Of a stretch of 64,000 bases of DNA, positions 46,826 through 57,900 are shown one piece after another; the first letter of the stretch is position 1; every line of letters starts with the position of its first letter. The position numbers were made by a program, and so were the translations under genes. The stretch spans positions 8,876,891 to 8,940,890 of the forward strand of contig OY744461.1 in assembly GCA_963556145.1 (NCBI GenBank), written 5' to 3'. The notes under the pieces were generated by a model. The model was not told the origin of the DNA. It did not search any database and was given only the letters and a program-made list of their open reading frames with translations. The DNA is from Hygrocybe punicea (Eukaryota > Basidiomycota > Agaricomycetes > Agaricales > Hygrophoraceae).

Positions 46826-48502
46826 TCATCTTGATTCCACCTGACGGGTTCGAAGTATGTCTACGACTTCTGGTAAAGGCACTCGTTAAACTTGTCCTAG
46901 TCGTGACGAGCAACCAACCTTTATTTGTCATCTGCTCAGATCCATCAAGACCCGATTTCAGAACCACCCATCTTTGCCGAAGCGCTTGTATACTCCACAA
47001 ATGTTGGAACAACTTTGCTATTTCACCCCAGACAATATTGTTATTATTTGAGACCATCTCGTGAATTCTGTCAAGGGTCTGAGTCAGAACTAATACATCA
47101 ATAGGCAGGATGCATATACCCATTTAAAAGGGTGTATGTATCCTGTTGACTCCACTTAGGTTTTTGGCCCTGACGCTGCATTGTTGTTCGTAGTTCCGTC
47201 CTAAAAATGTACCCTAAAATCAGAATGGAAGTTGAACAGGGGTAGTTCCACAACCATTTGGTGCTGCATTGCTGTCTGCTACGCTTGTGTCCCATGCGTT
47301 CACTGACATCACCCCAAGGCATAGTGAACTTAGAGTCCTGGTTGGCGCTAATCTCCAACACGATTTTAGTCAGGTCTTCTTCTTCTACCTTTGTCCACTG
47401 GCCTGGCAATGTTCTAATGCATGTCTGATAGATTACGACTGCAGTCACTTACCACTTATTCGCGTGGCGCGATGTTTGAGATGATTCCTGTAGCGGTCTC
47501 GGCAGTCTGTCTCGGACCTGCCAACCATGGTGCTGACAACGGTCCATTTTTCGCCGTGTTGCGTAACATATCTGCATGAGTGGTCAGTATATTCTAGGAT
47601 ACGTTGGTATCAAAGGATCTTGCCAGATAAAATCGTTATCCTCAGATTTAGTCCATGAACCCTGCTTACCCCAAGGTTGATACGCTCTGTGAACGTGATG
47701 ATAAACAGCGCCTAACGGACGCAAAGGGAGGGCAGAGGCTACACATCCAGTAAATAACGCCCCAAGGATTAAATAGCTCGTTGTCAACGTACCTATCTTA
47801 GACCAAAACATATTATTACGTGTCGTTTTAGATGTGGTGAAGATCAGTTCTGCCAACTGTTCGGAGTTGATGTTGTTCAGCTGTGATATGAACTAATCAA
47901 TGTGACAAGACGTCGAAGGTGGTCGAACCCGGGCCACCTCCTGGTATGAAGTGATCGCTTCACGCATCAAGCTATCCTCTTCCGCTGAGAACTTCCCTTG
48001 TTTGTACACCAAACCCTCATTTTGTGCCAAATCTGCCAACTGTCGAGTAGATAACCATTTTGTCGCCAACATTTCCGCATTTTCTGGAGTATTCTGCTTT
48101 CCGATGGCCAAAGTAGAATCCAGCGCCGATTGCTCATGACTTCCGGTCATCTCAGACCCGGAATCTAGCATAGCAGATTAGGAATACAGCAGACAGCTAA
48201 CTTGCGCCCTTACCATCGCCCAGAGTATTCACAACTTCACTGTCCATCGTATCTCTAATTTCTGCAGCAGCGGTAACGACTGCGTTAATGAACACGGCTG
48301 ACTCGGATTCAGCACTGGAGTCGGATAATCGATTGGCCAGAGCCCCTTGGCCTTCCCAGGCCAATCTTGACCCCTTTGCCGGCCGCTGAATCGATCAAGT
48401 AACCAAGTCAAGGTGGGAGCAAATAACGCCGAGCCAACGGCTCACCTGCTCCGTGTCTTCTTCTCGACGATGTTTCCCCAGGGATGACATTTCTGAGTGC
48501 AT
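46826..48502 (-). CDS. REB1-like Myb-domain DNA-binding protein
   Basis: About eleven exons from ATG 48502 (MHSEMSSLGKHRREEDTEQ) to TGA at 46826-46828; introns are ~45-60 nt, though a few have weaker signals, so borders are provisional. The N-terminal half is acidic/Ser-rich (RLSDSSAESESAVFINA), followed by KQGKFSAEEDSLMREAITSY. Myb/SANT-like repeats follow: KQGSWTKSEDNDFIW, a second around YATRRKMDRCQHHGW...RDRLPRPLQESSQTSRHANK, QWTKVEEEDLTKIVLEIS...WGDVSERMGHKRSRQQCSTK, then PKWSQQDTYTLLNG...WGEIAKLFQHLWSIQALRQRW. The arrangement (entry helix, W-T-x-x-E-D repeats spaced by long linkers) matches REB1/TTF-I-type Myb proteins, which bind DNA and block polymerase or organise chromatin. It converges with the plus gene ending at 46742. 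Possibly one of several paralogues in such genomes. Confidence 0.7.
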
Positions 48503-48950
48503 AGCGAACTTGAAAGCGAACTTTGAAGGATTTGTGAGTAGCAATTTCATCAGTACTGACTCTCACTTCTTTTTTTGCAAAATGTATTTGAGAACACCTG
48601 ACAACCTTTGCATACACTTCAAAAGACCAAGGCTATCTACTACAGTATTATCGACTTTGGAAGAAAAGAGACAAATGTGGCTGTGACCCTTGTTGGCCAG
48701 CTTTATGGAGCCCGTCTTGAGGGCAGTTTAAAACTGTCAGCCCGAACCGGGAACAATGGATACTCCTATCATGATGCCTATGGATACTCCTATGTCCTCC
48801 GAGTCAAAGGAATCCAACACGAACATGAATCCTCACCAGGAGTTCATGGATTTCTCTATCGTAACGCACTATCCACCATAATCCTCTGAGACTCGGAATC
48901 TAACATTCCCGCCCTAGTATCTAGTCAATTCCCACTATACTACACGATCC
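48503..48950. other. Divergent spacer between the REB1-like gene and the next ORF
   Basis: About 450 bp, probably promoters for both directions. The open frame 48608-48889 lacks convincing coding features. Confidence 0.35.
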
Positions 48951-49346
48951 ATGGAGTTTTGGCAATCCGTTGTCGAGTACAATGAAATGTTGGGCAAGTT
49001 ACTTGAAGCTGAGGATGTGTTTTTGCGGCAGAGGTACGCCGTGATCAAGAAGGAATGCCAGCTCATCAACAAGGAGTTGGAGTATCTTACCGAGGGCAAG
49101 ATACAGCAACATCATAACATATCCCTGGCTTGCGCCAGGATGCAGTGCCGGGATTCAACAACATCTCCCCTTTTCCCACCCCATCTCGCTCCCATAATGC
49201 AGCTGGGGCCCACAGAAAGGTTACGCTTACTCAAACGGAGCCAAGCTGACCAGGCTCGCAACGCCAAAGAAAGAGCAAGGCATAAGGGTCAAACTGGGTC
49301 AGAGAACATGGAAAATGTGGGCAATTTTCCGGAAGTCAGGTTGTAG
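48951..49346 (+). CDS. Small helical protein, 131 aa, single exon
   Basis: ATG at 48951 in a CGATCCATGG context, TAG at 49344-49346. The sequence is largely helical and charged (MEFWQSVVEYNEMLGKLLEA, QRYAVIKKECQLINKELEYL, then a basic RLRLLKRSQADQARNAKERA). The heptad pattern suggests a coiled coil. No family recognised. It lies between a divergent REB1-like gene and a convergent Spt5-like gene; similar in kind to the small coiled-coil gene at 46177. Confidence 0.45.
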   Translation: MEFWQSVVEYNEMLGKLLEAEDVFLRQRYAVIKKECQLINKELEYLTEGKIQQHHNISLACARMQCRDSTTSPLFPPHLAPIMQLGPTERLRLLKRSQADQARNAKERARHKGQTGSENMENVGNFPEVRL

Positions 49347-49534
49347 GAGTCTGCGAGCCTATCTTTTTACTTTTTTAATGTATCACAATAACACACTATT
49401 TATTATAAAGGTTACCGGGATTCTAATCAAGCACTTAAGTTTTTGTGCAAGCATAAGTGTACACGGTCGTAAGATGGCAACAGACATGGACAATTTAAAT
49501 AGTGCATGATTTGCGAGTAATAGTATGTATCCTA

Positions 49535-52266
49535 TTAAAGCTTCAAGCTGCAAACAGCCAACTGTTGGCGAGGCACTTTGCAAAAAGGACTCTGACAACC
49601 AGAAGTCGTATTCAAGTCGAGGCCGCAAAGTGTGAGAATCCATTCACATTCTTTGGCCTGCAAAACGGCGGCTACTTTCCCTATGTCATCACCAGCAATA
49701 ATGACCACTATTTCACCAACCCCATCAGGGTGAACAGGAATGAGCAAACGCAGTGGGACTAACATGGTGTGGGGAACCCTGCTCAACAATTTGACATTGA
49801 TTGCTGGAGGGTCACCTGTGACTGGAGTGCCCAGCGTATATGCAACCTTGTTCTCGTGGGTGCCATTTTCCCAGCTACAATCCGGCGTTCTGGATCCAAC
49901 GATGCGCACTTTAATAGACTTTCCACGTAAGTGTTCTGTCGCAAGCCAATGTTCCGCAGGACCTGCGTGAGTAAGCCTGCGTCAAAAACAGGGGGGACAG
50001 GAAACGGGAAGCCTTATACTAGATAATAGGGCCTGGGGAGGTGTTTCATCACGGTATTCTGGTGCATCAAGCTCTTGTTGTGCGTCTCATAAATGCAGAT
50101 CTTGACCGGAAGCCATGTTCCTGGGCATCAACTCTGGAATGAATGCCAACATCTCATTTAGACATAGAGGCGGCCGTGGGGTTCGAGAGGAAGGATCCCA
50201 AGCTGGTGTCTGAGAATTAGACGAATCCTGCGCAGGCGTTGACAGGATAATCGAATCGGAAACAGCTGGCGACAGCAATTTCAAGTTGCTCGTGAGGATC
50301 TCTGGCTGGTGGGAAAGTGGCAGCCGAGTACTGCGTAATTCGGAGGTGCTCAGAATCAGGACAGTTACGGTTGGACAAATAAGAAAAGTTTACTATTTAT
50401 CAGCCAGAAAGTCTCCCCTGATTTGCGCAATCTTGCCAGTAGCTTCTAGATAGACACTGTACGTCTCGAGGTATGCATGACGGTCTTGAATTATCCCATA
50501 GTACCCTCTATAGCGGTGTGCTTTCACGACGAGAACATGTCTGCCAGCCATTGGATCTCTGCCCCGCACAAGACCCCGAGCCACTTCAAATTCACACCCC
50601 TTAGATTGTTCTCTGACATAGGCCTCTGGCAATGAGATCCGACAATCTGCTTGAGCAAAGTCCACGTTGAGGGTATGTACCTGGAAGTCATACAGACTCG
50701 GAGGAGAGGGATCCTGCAGTAAAACAGTATAAGCTGCCATGGCAGGGTAAATGACATCACAAACCTCCGAATAGCTTGACCATGAATGATCAGAGAGGAC
50801 TTTCAGCATGCTATCGCAAATCCCCAGTACATAACCGCGGCTTCCTGCCCAAAAGCCATCCCGCACCTCCACATAATCTCCAACTTTGAAGCTTTTGCTA
50901 ACCTGACACGCTAGCAAGTCAAGCAAAGGCTCGTCTTCGAAGGTAATTCTGGCATCAGGCTCCTTCTGTAGTTGGACTTGCACAGTATTTTCATGCTTGT
51001 CAACTATGGTACCGAGGAAACCCTTCTGCTCCCCACTGATGACCCTGACGCGATCGTTAATGCATAGAGTAGCAGCAGCATAGTCAGTATTCCATCTATG
51101 CTTGAGTGCTTTGTCGAATCCCAGACTCTCGCTGAAGAGTCTGAGTTCTTCATAAGTTGGATGTACATTTTTTGTGGTCAAATCATTAAGGGCGAGCACT
51201 CGTTCCAATAGACCATGCTTGAAAACTTTGCCTTGGAATTTGAAACGATCAATCCATTGCTGAATGGTGTCCGAGCCAAAAACCGTGCGAGCCCAGTCGG
51301 GATCGAAGAGTGACTGGTCAGAACGAGTGTAGCACGTGCGCTTGGTATCAGAATAAGAGAGGCGGGGTATCACCCACAATCTCACCCTCGAGGTAAACGA
51401 GTCCATGTCAGTGACAAAACCGAGGTCCTTTTTATACGTGCCTTTCTTAATGCGCACCCAATGACCAAATGCGACCACGTCCGTGTTTCGCATTTCCAGG
51501 AGTTGTACACGCTCAGAAATCGGCACAAGCATGATTTCCTCGTTCAGAAAGACAGTGTGCACATTTCGAAAGGCGCGCTGGATGTCTACCCTAGCAGGGG
51601 CTTCTACGTATATCATTCCAGGGATGGAGGGTTGTGAGAAAGCAGAAACAATCTTGAAGTTCTGGATGCGTCGACTTTGTCGAAGTACAAGTTCAAGACA
51701 GTCCGATTCAAAGCCGTGCTGAAGATGTTGGATCAACCAATAGCATCGCAAGAGAGGATTCGCTTACCTTCACCCTGATACGCCAAAGGCTCACGTCCCT
51801 GGGCATCAGTTTACGGAAAGCCAGCGGTTCATTGCTTGAACAATCACTCGGGTGGATGGTTAATCGTGGTAGATGCCGCTCCTGGTTTATCATGATGTGT
51901 GCCTGAGTTGACAGTTCAACGTGTTCCTCACGAGCAAGTTGCCAGTGATTGTCCCGGGGGTGACGATGACTCCTTGTGTACGGAAAGTCGTGATTGAGTG
52001 GTAAAGTCACGCTTTGATCATCTGAGTCGTCCCCCGAGATGAAATCTGTATGAACAGGTGCATGATTCGGACTTGAAGGGAAGGGGAGATACAGCAACAA
52101 CTTACCATGAAGGCTTCCATCATCATGCTCATCCAAGTTGTCGCTGCGAACATCGGCTTCCAAGTCCAGGAAAGTGGATACCTATTGCCACCGTAGAACT
52201 TGGGGAATATAATAATAACACATTCTCAACTCTTACCGTCAGTCGTCGTTTCTTCAAGTTTAACAT
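49535..52266 (-). CDS. Spt5-like transcription elongation factor paralogue (NGN + KOW), 792 aa
   Basis: Exons 52266..52237, 52181..52106, 52045..51768, 51718..50394, 50348..50107 and 49962..49535 sum to 2,379 nt (793 codons). Phase is correct at every intron, so the gene is intact. It has an acidic N-terminus (DLEADVRSDNLDEHDDG). The NGN-like domain runs from DVSLWRIRVKHGFESDCLEL to AFRNVHTVFL (~120-205). KOW-type segments follow: FGHWVRIKKGTYKKDLGFV (~215), INDRVRVISGEQKGFLGTI (~355), FKVGDYVEVRDGFWAGSRGY (~412), HVLVVKAHRYRGYYGIIQD (~525) and VGEIVVIIAGDDIGKVAAV (~720). A linker carries TPAWDPSSRTP. Spt5 partners Spt4 on RNA polymerase II. This protein is shorter than canonical fungal Spt5 (~1,000 aa) and lacks an obvious CTR repeat tail, so I read it as a diverged accessory paralogue, not the housekeeping gene. 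Confidence 0.88.
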
Positions 52267-52444
52267 GATGCCACACTTGATGCCACATGCGAATATCAAA
52301 CTTTATGATCAGGAAGAATCCGAGTCCAATACAACAACCTCAACATGTACAATCAAGTGTTAAAAGAGATCGCGACAGTAATTTCTTGTTAAGCATAAAT
52401 ATATAAATTCATGGGATGAAAACTGGCAAAAAAATCACCTTGAT

Positions 52445-52985
52445 TTAGTCCAGGATGATACCCAAATGGTCAGCAATTTGTTGTCTTCGGGCAGCTACTG
52501 TGGGAGCAGGGTGCTGGGGTAGCAACGGGAGGTTAAGATGGGTTGCGGCCGCGATGCAGTTCGCAGCTGGGGACGAGTCATTATCTCCTGTATTTTCTAA
52601 ATAGATTACATACACGTGAAGCCAATTAATTCTTCACGAGTCTTCGGCGCTGGTGGTTGGAGTAGTCCATGTAGGCCACGCAGTGGGGCACTCCGACCCG
52701 CACTGGAATTGGCAAGTCGCATGGGCAGGCTATGGCATTTGTGAGATATGCGAACATTACAAGAAACTGAATTTACGTTTGGTCAATCCTGTCAACTGTG
52801 GCCTTGACACCGTCAACTTTGGTCTTGATAGCGTCAACTTTCTTGCTTAGTTGTTTGATAAGGTCTGATAACTCCCGAATGTTGTCCCCAGGAGGTGGGA
52901 TGTTCGGAATGCGCTCAACTTCCGTAATTACATCTCGGAGACCATTAGCCAGTCGGAGGAAATCGGGTTGCAAAACGTCAGCCAT
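52445..52985 (-). CDS. Small coiled-coil protein (MADVL..IDQT type)
   Basis: ATG at 52985. Exon 1 (52985..52777) codes MADVLQPDFLRLANGLRDVI and a heptad-rich helix (LSDLIKQLSKKVDAIKTKVD). After a GTAAAT...TAG intron, exon 2 begins at 52729 (LPMRLANSSAGRSAPLRG, PKTREELIGF). The end NLPLLPQHPAPTVAARRQQI, stop at 52445, is clear. The junction near 52610 is not: the straightforward splice gives a stop, and the alternative intron would be too short, so the gene may be damaged there. From memory, short proteins with this MADx...coiled coil...RLANS...TRxELIG...QIADHLG layout recur in Agaricomycetes. Function unknown. Confidence 0.55.
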
Positions 52986-53538
52986 CGTCAAGGTGTTACA
53001 AAAAAAAAACAGGGCAAGGGGTAAGTGAATTCACTCTCCGCTCGAAATGCCAGCAAGCATGAATTCGACGGGACTCAACAACGACACGATATTTTGAAAA
53101 GAAAACAAAGATGCCAGGCTATTGGCTGGACATGAATAATATTGTAAAGCAAGAATGGGAATAATGGTATAAGAATTGGAGTGAGCATCAAAACAGATGT
53201 TTGACGGTGATCGCTTCTTAAAGTTAAATTACATAACGAACGACCCTAAAGGGACAATGTATATAAGTCGCCGAGTTCTGCCCTCACAACTTCCGCTTCC
53301 CCGATCAGTAGCCCCCCATCATGAACGCCATAGCTAAAAAATTCCATGCTTAATAAGCAGTGTCGCTTCTCTCCATTCAAACCACCCTAGACAGTCATTG
53401 TATATAAGTCACCGAATTCCACCATCGCATCCGCGATCTTTGCCCTTCCGTAATAGTTAATAAAATAATGAATAAATAATCAATGTTGGAAAAGATATAA
53501 ATTGCGGAGCGATGATTTAGACTGACATTTGCTGGAGG
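52986..53538. other. Intergenic with duplicated TATA-like modules
   Basis: No gene. Two 20-bp modules GTATATAAGTCRCCGARTTC lie at 53259-53278 and 53400-53419, 141 bp apart, upstream of the plus gene starting at 53539. They look like duplicated core promoters. Confidence 0.5.
53400..53419 (+). promoter_or_regulatory. TATA-box module (TATATAAGTC), proximal copy
   Basis: TATATAAG about 135 bp before ATG 53539, with an almost identical module 141 bp further upstream (53259-53278). The shared downstream word CCGARTTC suggests a conserved core promoter unit, not two chance TATA boxes. Confidence 0.4.
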
Positions 53539-54811
53539 ATGGCTGACGACTTAGATAACTGTGGTGAAGGTTTGTTCTTCCACATTCCGAATGAGACCAA
53601 CCGACAATTTATTGCAGAGTCCATCCCAAATTTCCCATTCATTTTCCCGCCCTTATCCTATAGTTTACCGCCCTGTATCGCATCACTTCGTGGTAAGTTG
53701 TGTTATCTAAATTCAAGTGATGACTTGATATTTCATTGCGGCAGACCCGACACCCGACACCTCGCCTTTGGTCCCAGCAGGCGAAACCAGGGACTCGATC
53801 TTTGAAAGACTCGACCTGTCCTTGCTTATACCCAGTCCTCCGCCATTCTCTCAGTTAACGCCAAACACCATAAGCTGCAAATACCTACTGGAATGGCATA
53901 AAATTCTTAGCTCTGCTTGAAGCCACTACAATATCGGAGTACCGCTGAGGCCGTTGTGGTGCGGCCACAAACGTCTTTTCGGAAGACAAGAAATTTGGGC
54001 CGTTGCAATTCTCATGCGTAACATCTATGGGCAATTTTGGCAACCGGAACTCTGTACGTTCCATAGTAATTGTTGTGCCATTGCTCATCAACCACAACAG
54101 CGGGCATTTTGGCTTCAATGGGCGAATATTTTGCATTTGGGACATTGGAAGACCCCCACCCCTCCTTTCTGGACTTTGTAAGTGCGCTATTATTACTTTT
54201 GCCATACATTCTCATTATTTTTCTAGGTTATCCAAGACCATGAACTTATGGTAGAACAACTCAAACAAAACGTCCTCGCGACGATTATCCCTCGAGTTCA
54301 CAGCGGGCAGTACGGACCGGTCAGGAAATTGTTGGAATACGTGAAGTCCAATCAGATCTGGAACCTCCCGGCTTGGGAGGTAAGTTTTTTTAATTACTCA
54401 TGGAACAATTTTTTCTCAACTGTGTACAGTGCAGCATGGCGTTGATATCCTCTTCGGGGGATTGATTATGGCCGATTTAATGAGGGATGTATTTCTTGGC
54501 TCACACTCCTCCATTGCACGCCACTGGGAATACGGTTTCCTTGAGCAGCAACCCTATATTTCCAAGGATACTTTGGAAACGGCAGCGCAACTTGTAAGGA
54601 AATGTTATTTTGCCCCACCTTCACTGAAATGTATTTTAAATTACAGTGCGTATATGTCGTTTGTCATGTAGTTTACCAGCAAGAATTCACATGCTCTAAT
54701 TATCAAGGTGTTGCGAAGGACGTCCGCGATATCATTAACGACATGTACAATGATCCCACGCAATTCGAGAGGTACCTGTTATTGGAGGCCGCCTGGGATC
54801 AGCGGCTTTAA
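53539..54811 (+). CDS. Accessory hypothetical protein, multi-exon
   Basis: ATG at 53539 (MADDLDNCGEGLFFHIPNET). The first intron (gtaagt...gcggcag, ending ~53743) leads to DPTPDTSPLVPAGETRDSIF and a Pro-rich stretch up to HKILSS. The middle is unclear because frames change between 53915 and 54240 (one frame reads FGFNGRIFCIWDIGRPPPL). A clearer 3' part has HELMVEQLKQNVLATIIPRV, LPAWE | intron | VDILFGGLIMADLMRDVFLG, WEYGFLEQQPYISKDTL and, after another intron, VAKDVRDIINDMYNDPTQFE, ending WDQRL at TAA 54809-54811. Introns have good signals, favouring one real gene with a difficult middle, but a frameshift cannot be excluded. No family recognised. Confidence 0.5.
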
Positions 54812-54979
54812 TTAGTTTCTCATTTACTGGGTTTAAATTTTCACCGCGTGGTTTTTTGATTACCACATCGTAATTGCAATCCAACCCATCTCTAAACTTC
54901 TCCACAAAATTTCCTGTCGTCCATATGTTGATTTAATCCATCAATTATCGTAGAGCCTGCTGACTGTACTCTTCGACCC

Positions 54980-57900
54980 ATGGATCGTGGCTCTGCATTC
55001 GGTCAAACCTGCTCTTGCAGCAGAACTTTTTCCCACTTGGGAGCTTTTAGGAATCACCAGAACAACTGCAGGCACAGTAAAAGACGCCTGTCTAATGCGC
55101 TGGCGAAAGCAAAGGAGGCCTTAGCTGCTAGAAAACGGGACAGCATCGTATCTAACCCAAACCCGGAGCCTTGTCCGAGTGTTGACGGCGACTAGCGGGA
55201 TCACTTTATTCCCCATATCCCTCCACAGTCTTGGGACGCCGCCCCTTCTACGGAATCTGATATCGGTTTTGACGAAGCGAGACCTAAGAAACGTGTCAAA
55301 AAACTTCCTCTTCGCTTTCGGGTGGCCAGTCTGCAGATGCATGACAAGAAACTTGCCGATATTCTTCCTCAACCAGCCCCCGCGCTACCCCCTCCTGGCG
55401 TAGAAGCTACGGGTTCAGGTTCTTGAGCATCACCACCATTGACTACGCTTGACACCACTAATTCTTTTGAATATGGCGATTCTGGCGTGTGCGGTTGTAT
55501 TCGCCGAATTCTTGATTCTGAAAAGAATTCATTTGGCATATTCCGTCACTACCATGCAGAGAAAATCCCATCCCATGATCCTGAAGGCGAGGCGAACTTA
55601 TGGTCCATGTCAAATATATTGGGGGCCAACATGTCCAGGTCCAAAACCGTCGAGTCGGGCATCGGACACACCGATTCTTCACATGTCGAAAACTTCGGCC
55701 CATATCCCAATAAGAGTTCCTTCAGACTGGGTGAATGGTACTGGAATGGAGACAAGCAGAAGTCACAGCACGATTTAAAGCAGCTTTTGGACATTGTCGG
55801 AGATGACGAATTTCAGCCAGAAGACGTTCGAACGACTCATTGGCAGAAGATCAATAACCAGTTGGCGCTCAACAACTGGGATAAAGATGAGTGGATCGAC
55901 GACGATGCCGGATGGAGGAGTTCACCCGTCGAAATATCAGTTCCATTTGACCGCAACACGAGTAACCCTGGTGTTTGGGAATATGTGGTGGAGAAATTTC
56001 ACTATCGTCCCTTGGTGTCAGTTATTCGGGAAAAGATGTCGAGACAATGTGACGATTTACACTTCCATTACGAACCTTACACACTTCTCTGGCAGCCCTC
56101 CGGTGACAGGGAAATTTGCCTTCATGGAGAATTGTACACATCACCGGCCTTCATCAATGCCCATGACGCTCTACAGAATTCACCCCCGGAACCTAACTGT
56201 GAACTCCCTAGAGTTATTGTTGCCTTAATGTTCTGGTCTGACGCCGCTCACATAACGAATTTTGGAAACGCGAAACTCTGGCCATTATACATCTTTTTCG
56301 GCAACGAATCGAAGTATCGACGGTGTAAGCCGTCGTCTAATCTATGTGAACATGTCGCCTACTTTGAGAGGGTATGCCTTCCATATCTCATTCTCACAGG
56401 TCTCGCACTAACGACTGAGTTTAGCTACCAGATGCATTCAAAGATTTTGCAAGCAAATACAGTGGCAAAAAGAAACTCAAACCGGAGTTCATGGCACACT
56501 GTCACCATGAATGTGTTCATGCCCAATGGGAGATTCTCCTTGATGATGATTTTATACATGCCTATGAACATGGCATCGTGATCAAGTGCTGTGATGGGGT
56601 TGTACGCAGATTCTATCCTCGGATTTTTACTTATTCGGCGGACTATCCTGAAAAGTGAATGTCGTTTGTTCGCAAGTCGCTTCTAGCTTGGCTCACACCG
56701 TTGTCCTGCAGGATCCTTTTAGCTAGCATCCGCAACTTGGGAGGATGTCCATGTCCACGTTGCACAATTCCATTATCAAATGTTCATCTAGTAGGCACTA
56801 AAAGGGACAGGAACAATAGGGTGAAGCTAGCTCATGTCGATGATCTCCACCATAGGAACTTGGTATCTCAGGCCCGACAGGCCATTTATCAGCATAATTT
56901 TGCCGTTGACAGCGCACCCGTAGAGCGAATGCTCAAACCTAATTCATTTGTTCCCGCCTCTGTACGTCATTCGTCGGAGATCGGATGAGATGACTTAACA
57001 TTGACTGTGCGTTTCGCAGAACGCCTTTTCCAAGCGGCTTGCCCATTTCGGTTTTAATTATTTCTTACTATTCGTGATCGATCTAATGCACGAAATTGAA
57101 CTCGGAGTGTGGAAATGCCTCTTCATTCACTTGCTTCGAATCCTGGAGTGTGTCGATGAAAACTTATTGCACGAATTGGATCGCCGGTGTGTTGTTGTCC
57201 TTGTACACTGGATATCTTGTAAAATTTTCAGGTTCCGACTTATTCCCACTTTTGGGAGAGACACAATCAGACGATTTACCTCTAATACGTCCGAACTGAA
57301 GAAAATGGCTGCAAGGAATTACGAAGATTTTTTGCAAGTAGGTATTGTTTCTTCCAGTATCAACAACATTAAAGGCTAAAGATTGTTAGTGCATTATTCC
57401 GGTTTTCGATGGCTTATTGCCAGAACCACATAACGGGAGAATCCTCAAACTCTTGTTCACTTTCGCTCACTGGCATGGGCTAGCCAAATTGCAGATGCAT
57501 ACTGATGATACGCTGGATATCCTGGACAAGGAAACCACAGCCCTAGGGAAACAGCTTCGCGCTTTCCAATCGGAGACCTGTTCTGCTTACAGCACATATG
57601 AATTGAAACGTGAGATGGATGCCAGAAAGCGTCATCAAGCAAAGAAGGAGCCGAAAGTTAGCTCATCGACGCCAGCGGGTGGTGACCAAAAGAATACAAA
57701 CCAACGAAAACGGAAAGTCTTCAGCTTGCAGACTTACAAAGCTCACTCTTCCGGAGATTATGTCACTACTATCCAAACAGTTGGCACTACAGATTCGTAT
57801 ACTTCACAAATTGTGGGTTTCAAGCTACTATTGCTATTTATTGATGAATATATTCTGTTCACAGGGAGAACTGGAGCATCGAAAACCTAAATCTTGGTAC

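Noticed and set aside
48608..48889. 93-codon plus-strand frame between the REB1-like gene and the next ORF
   Set aside because: It lies in the likely divergent promoter and has no start context, intron signals or recognisable motif.
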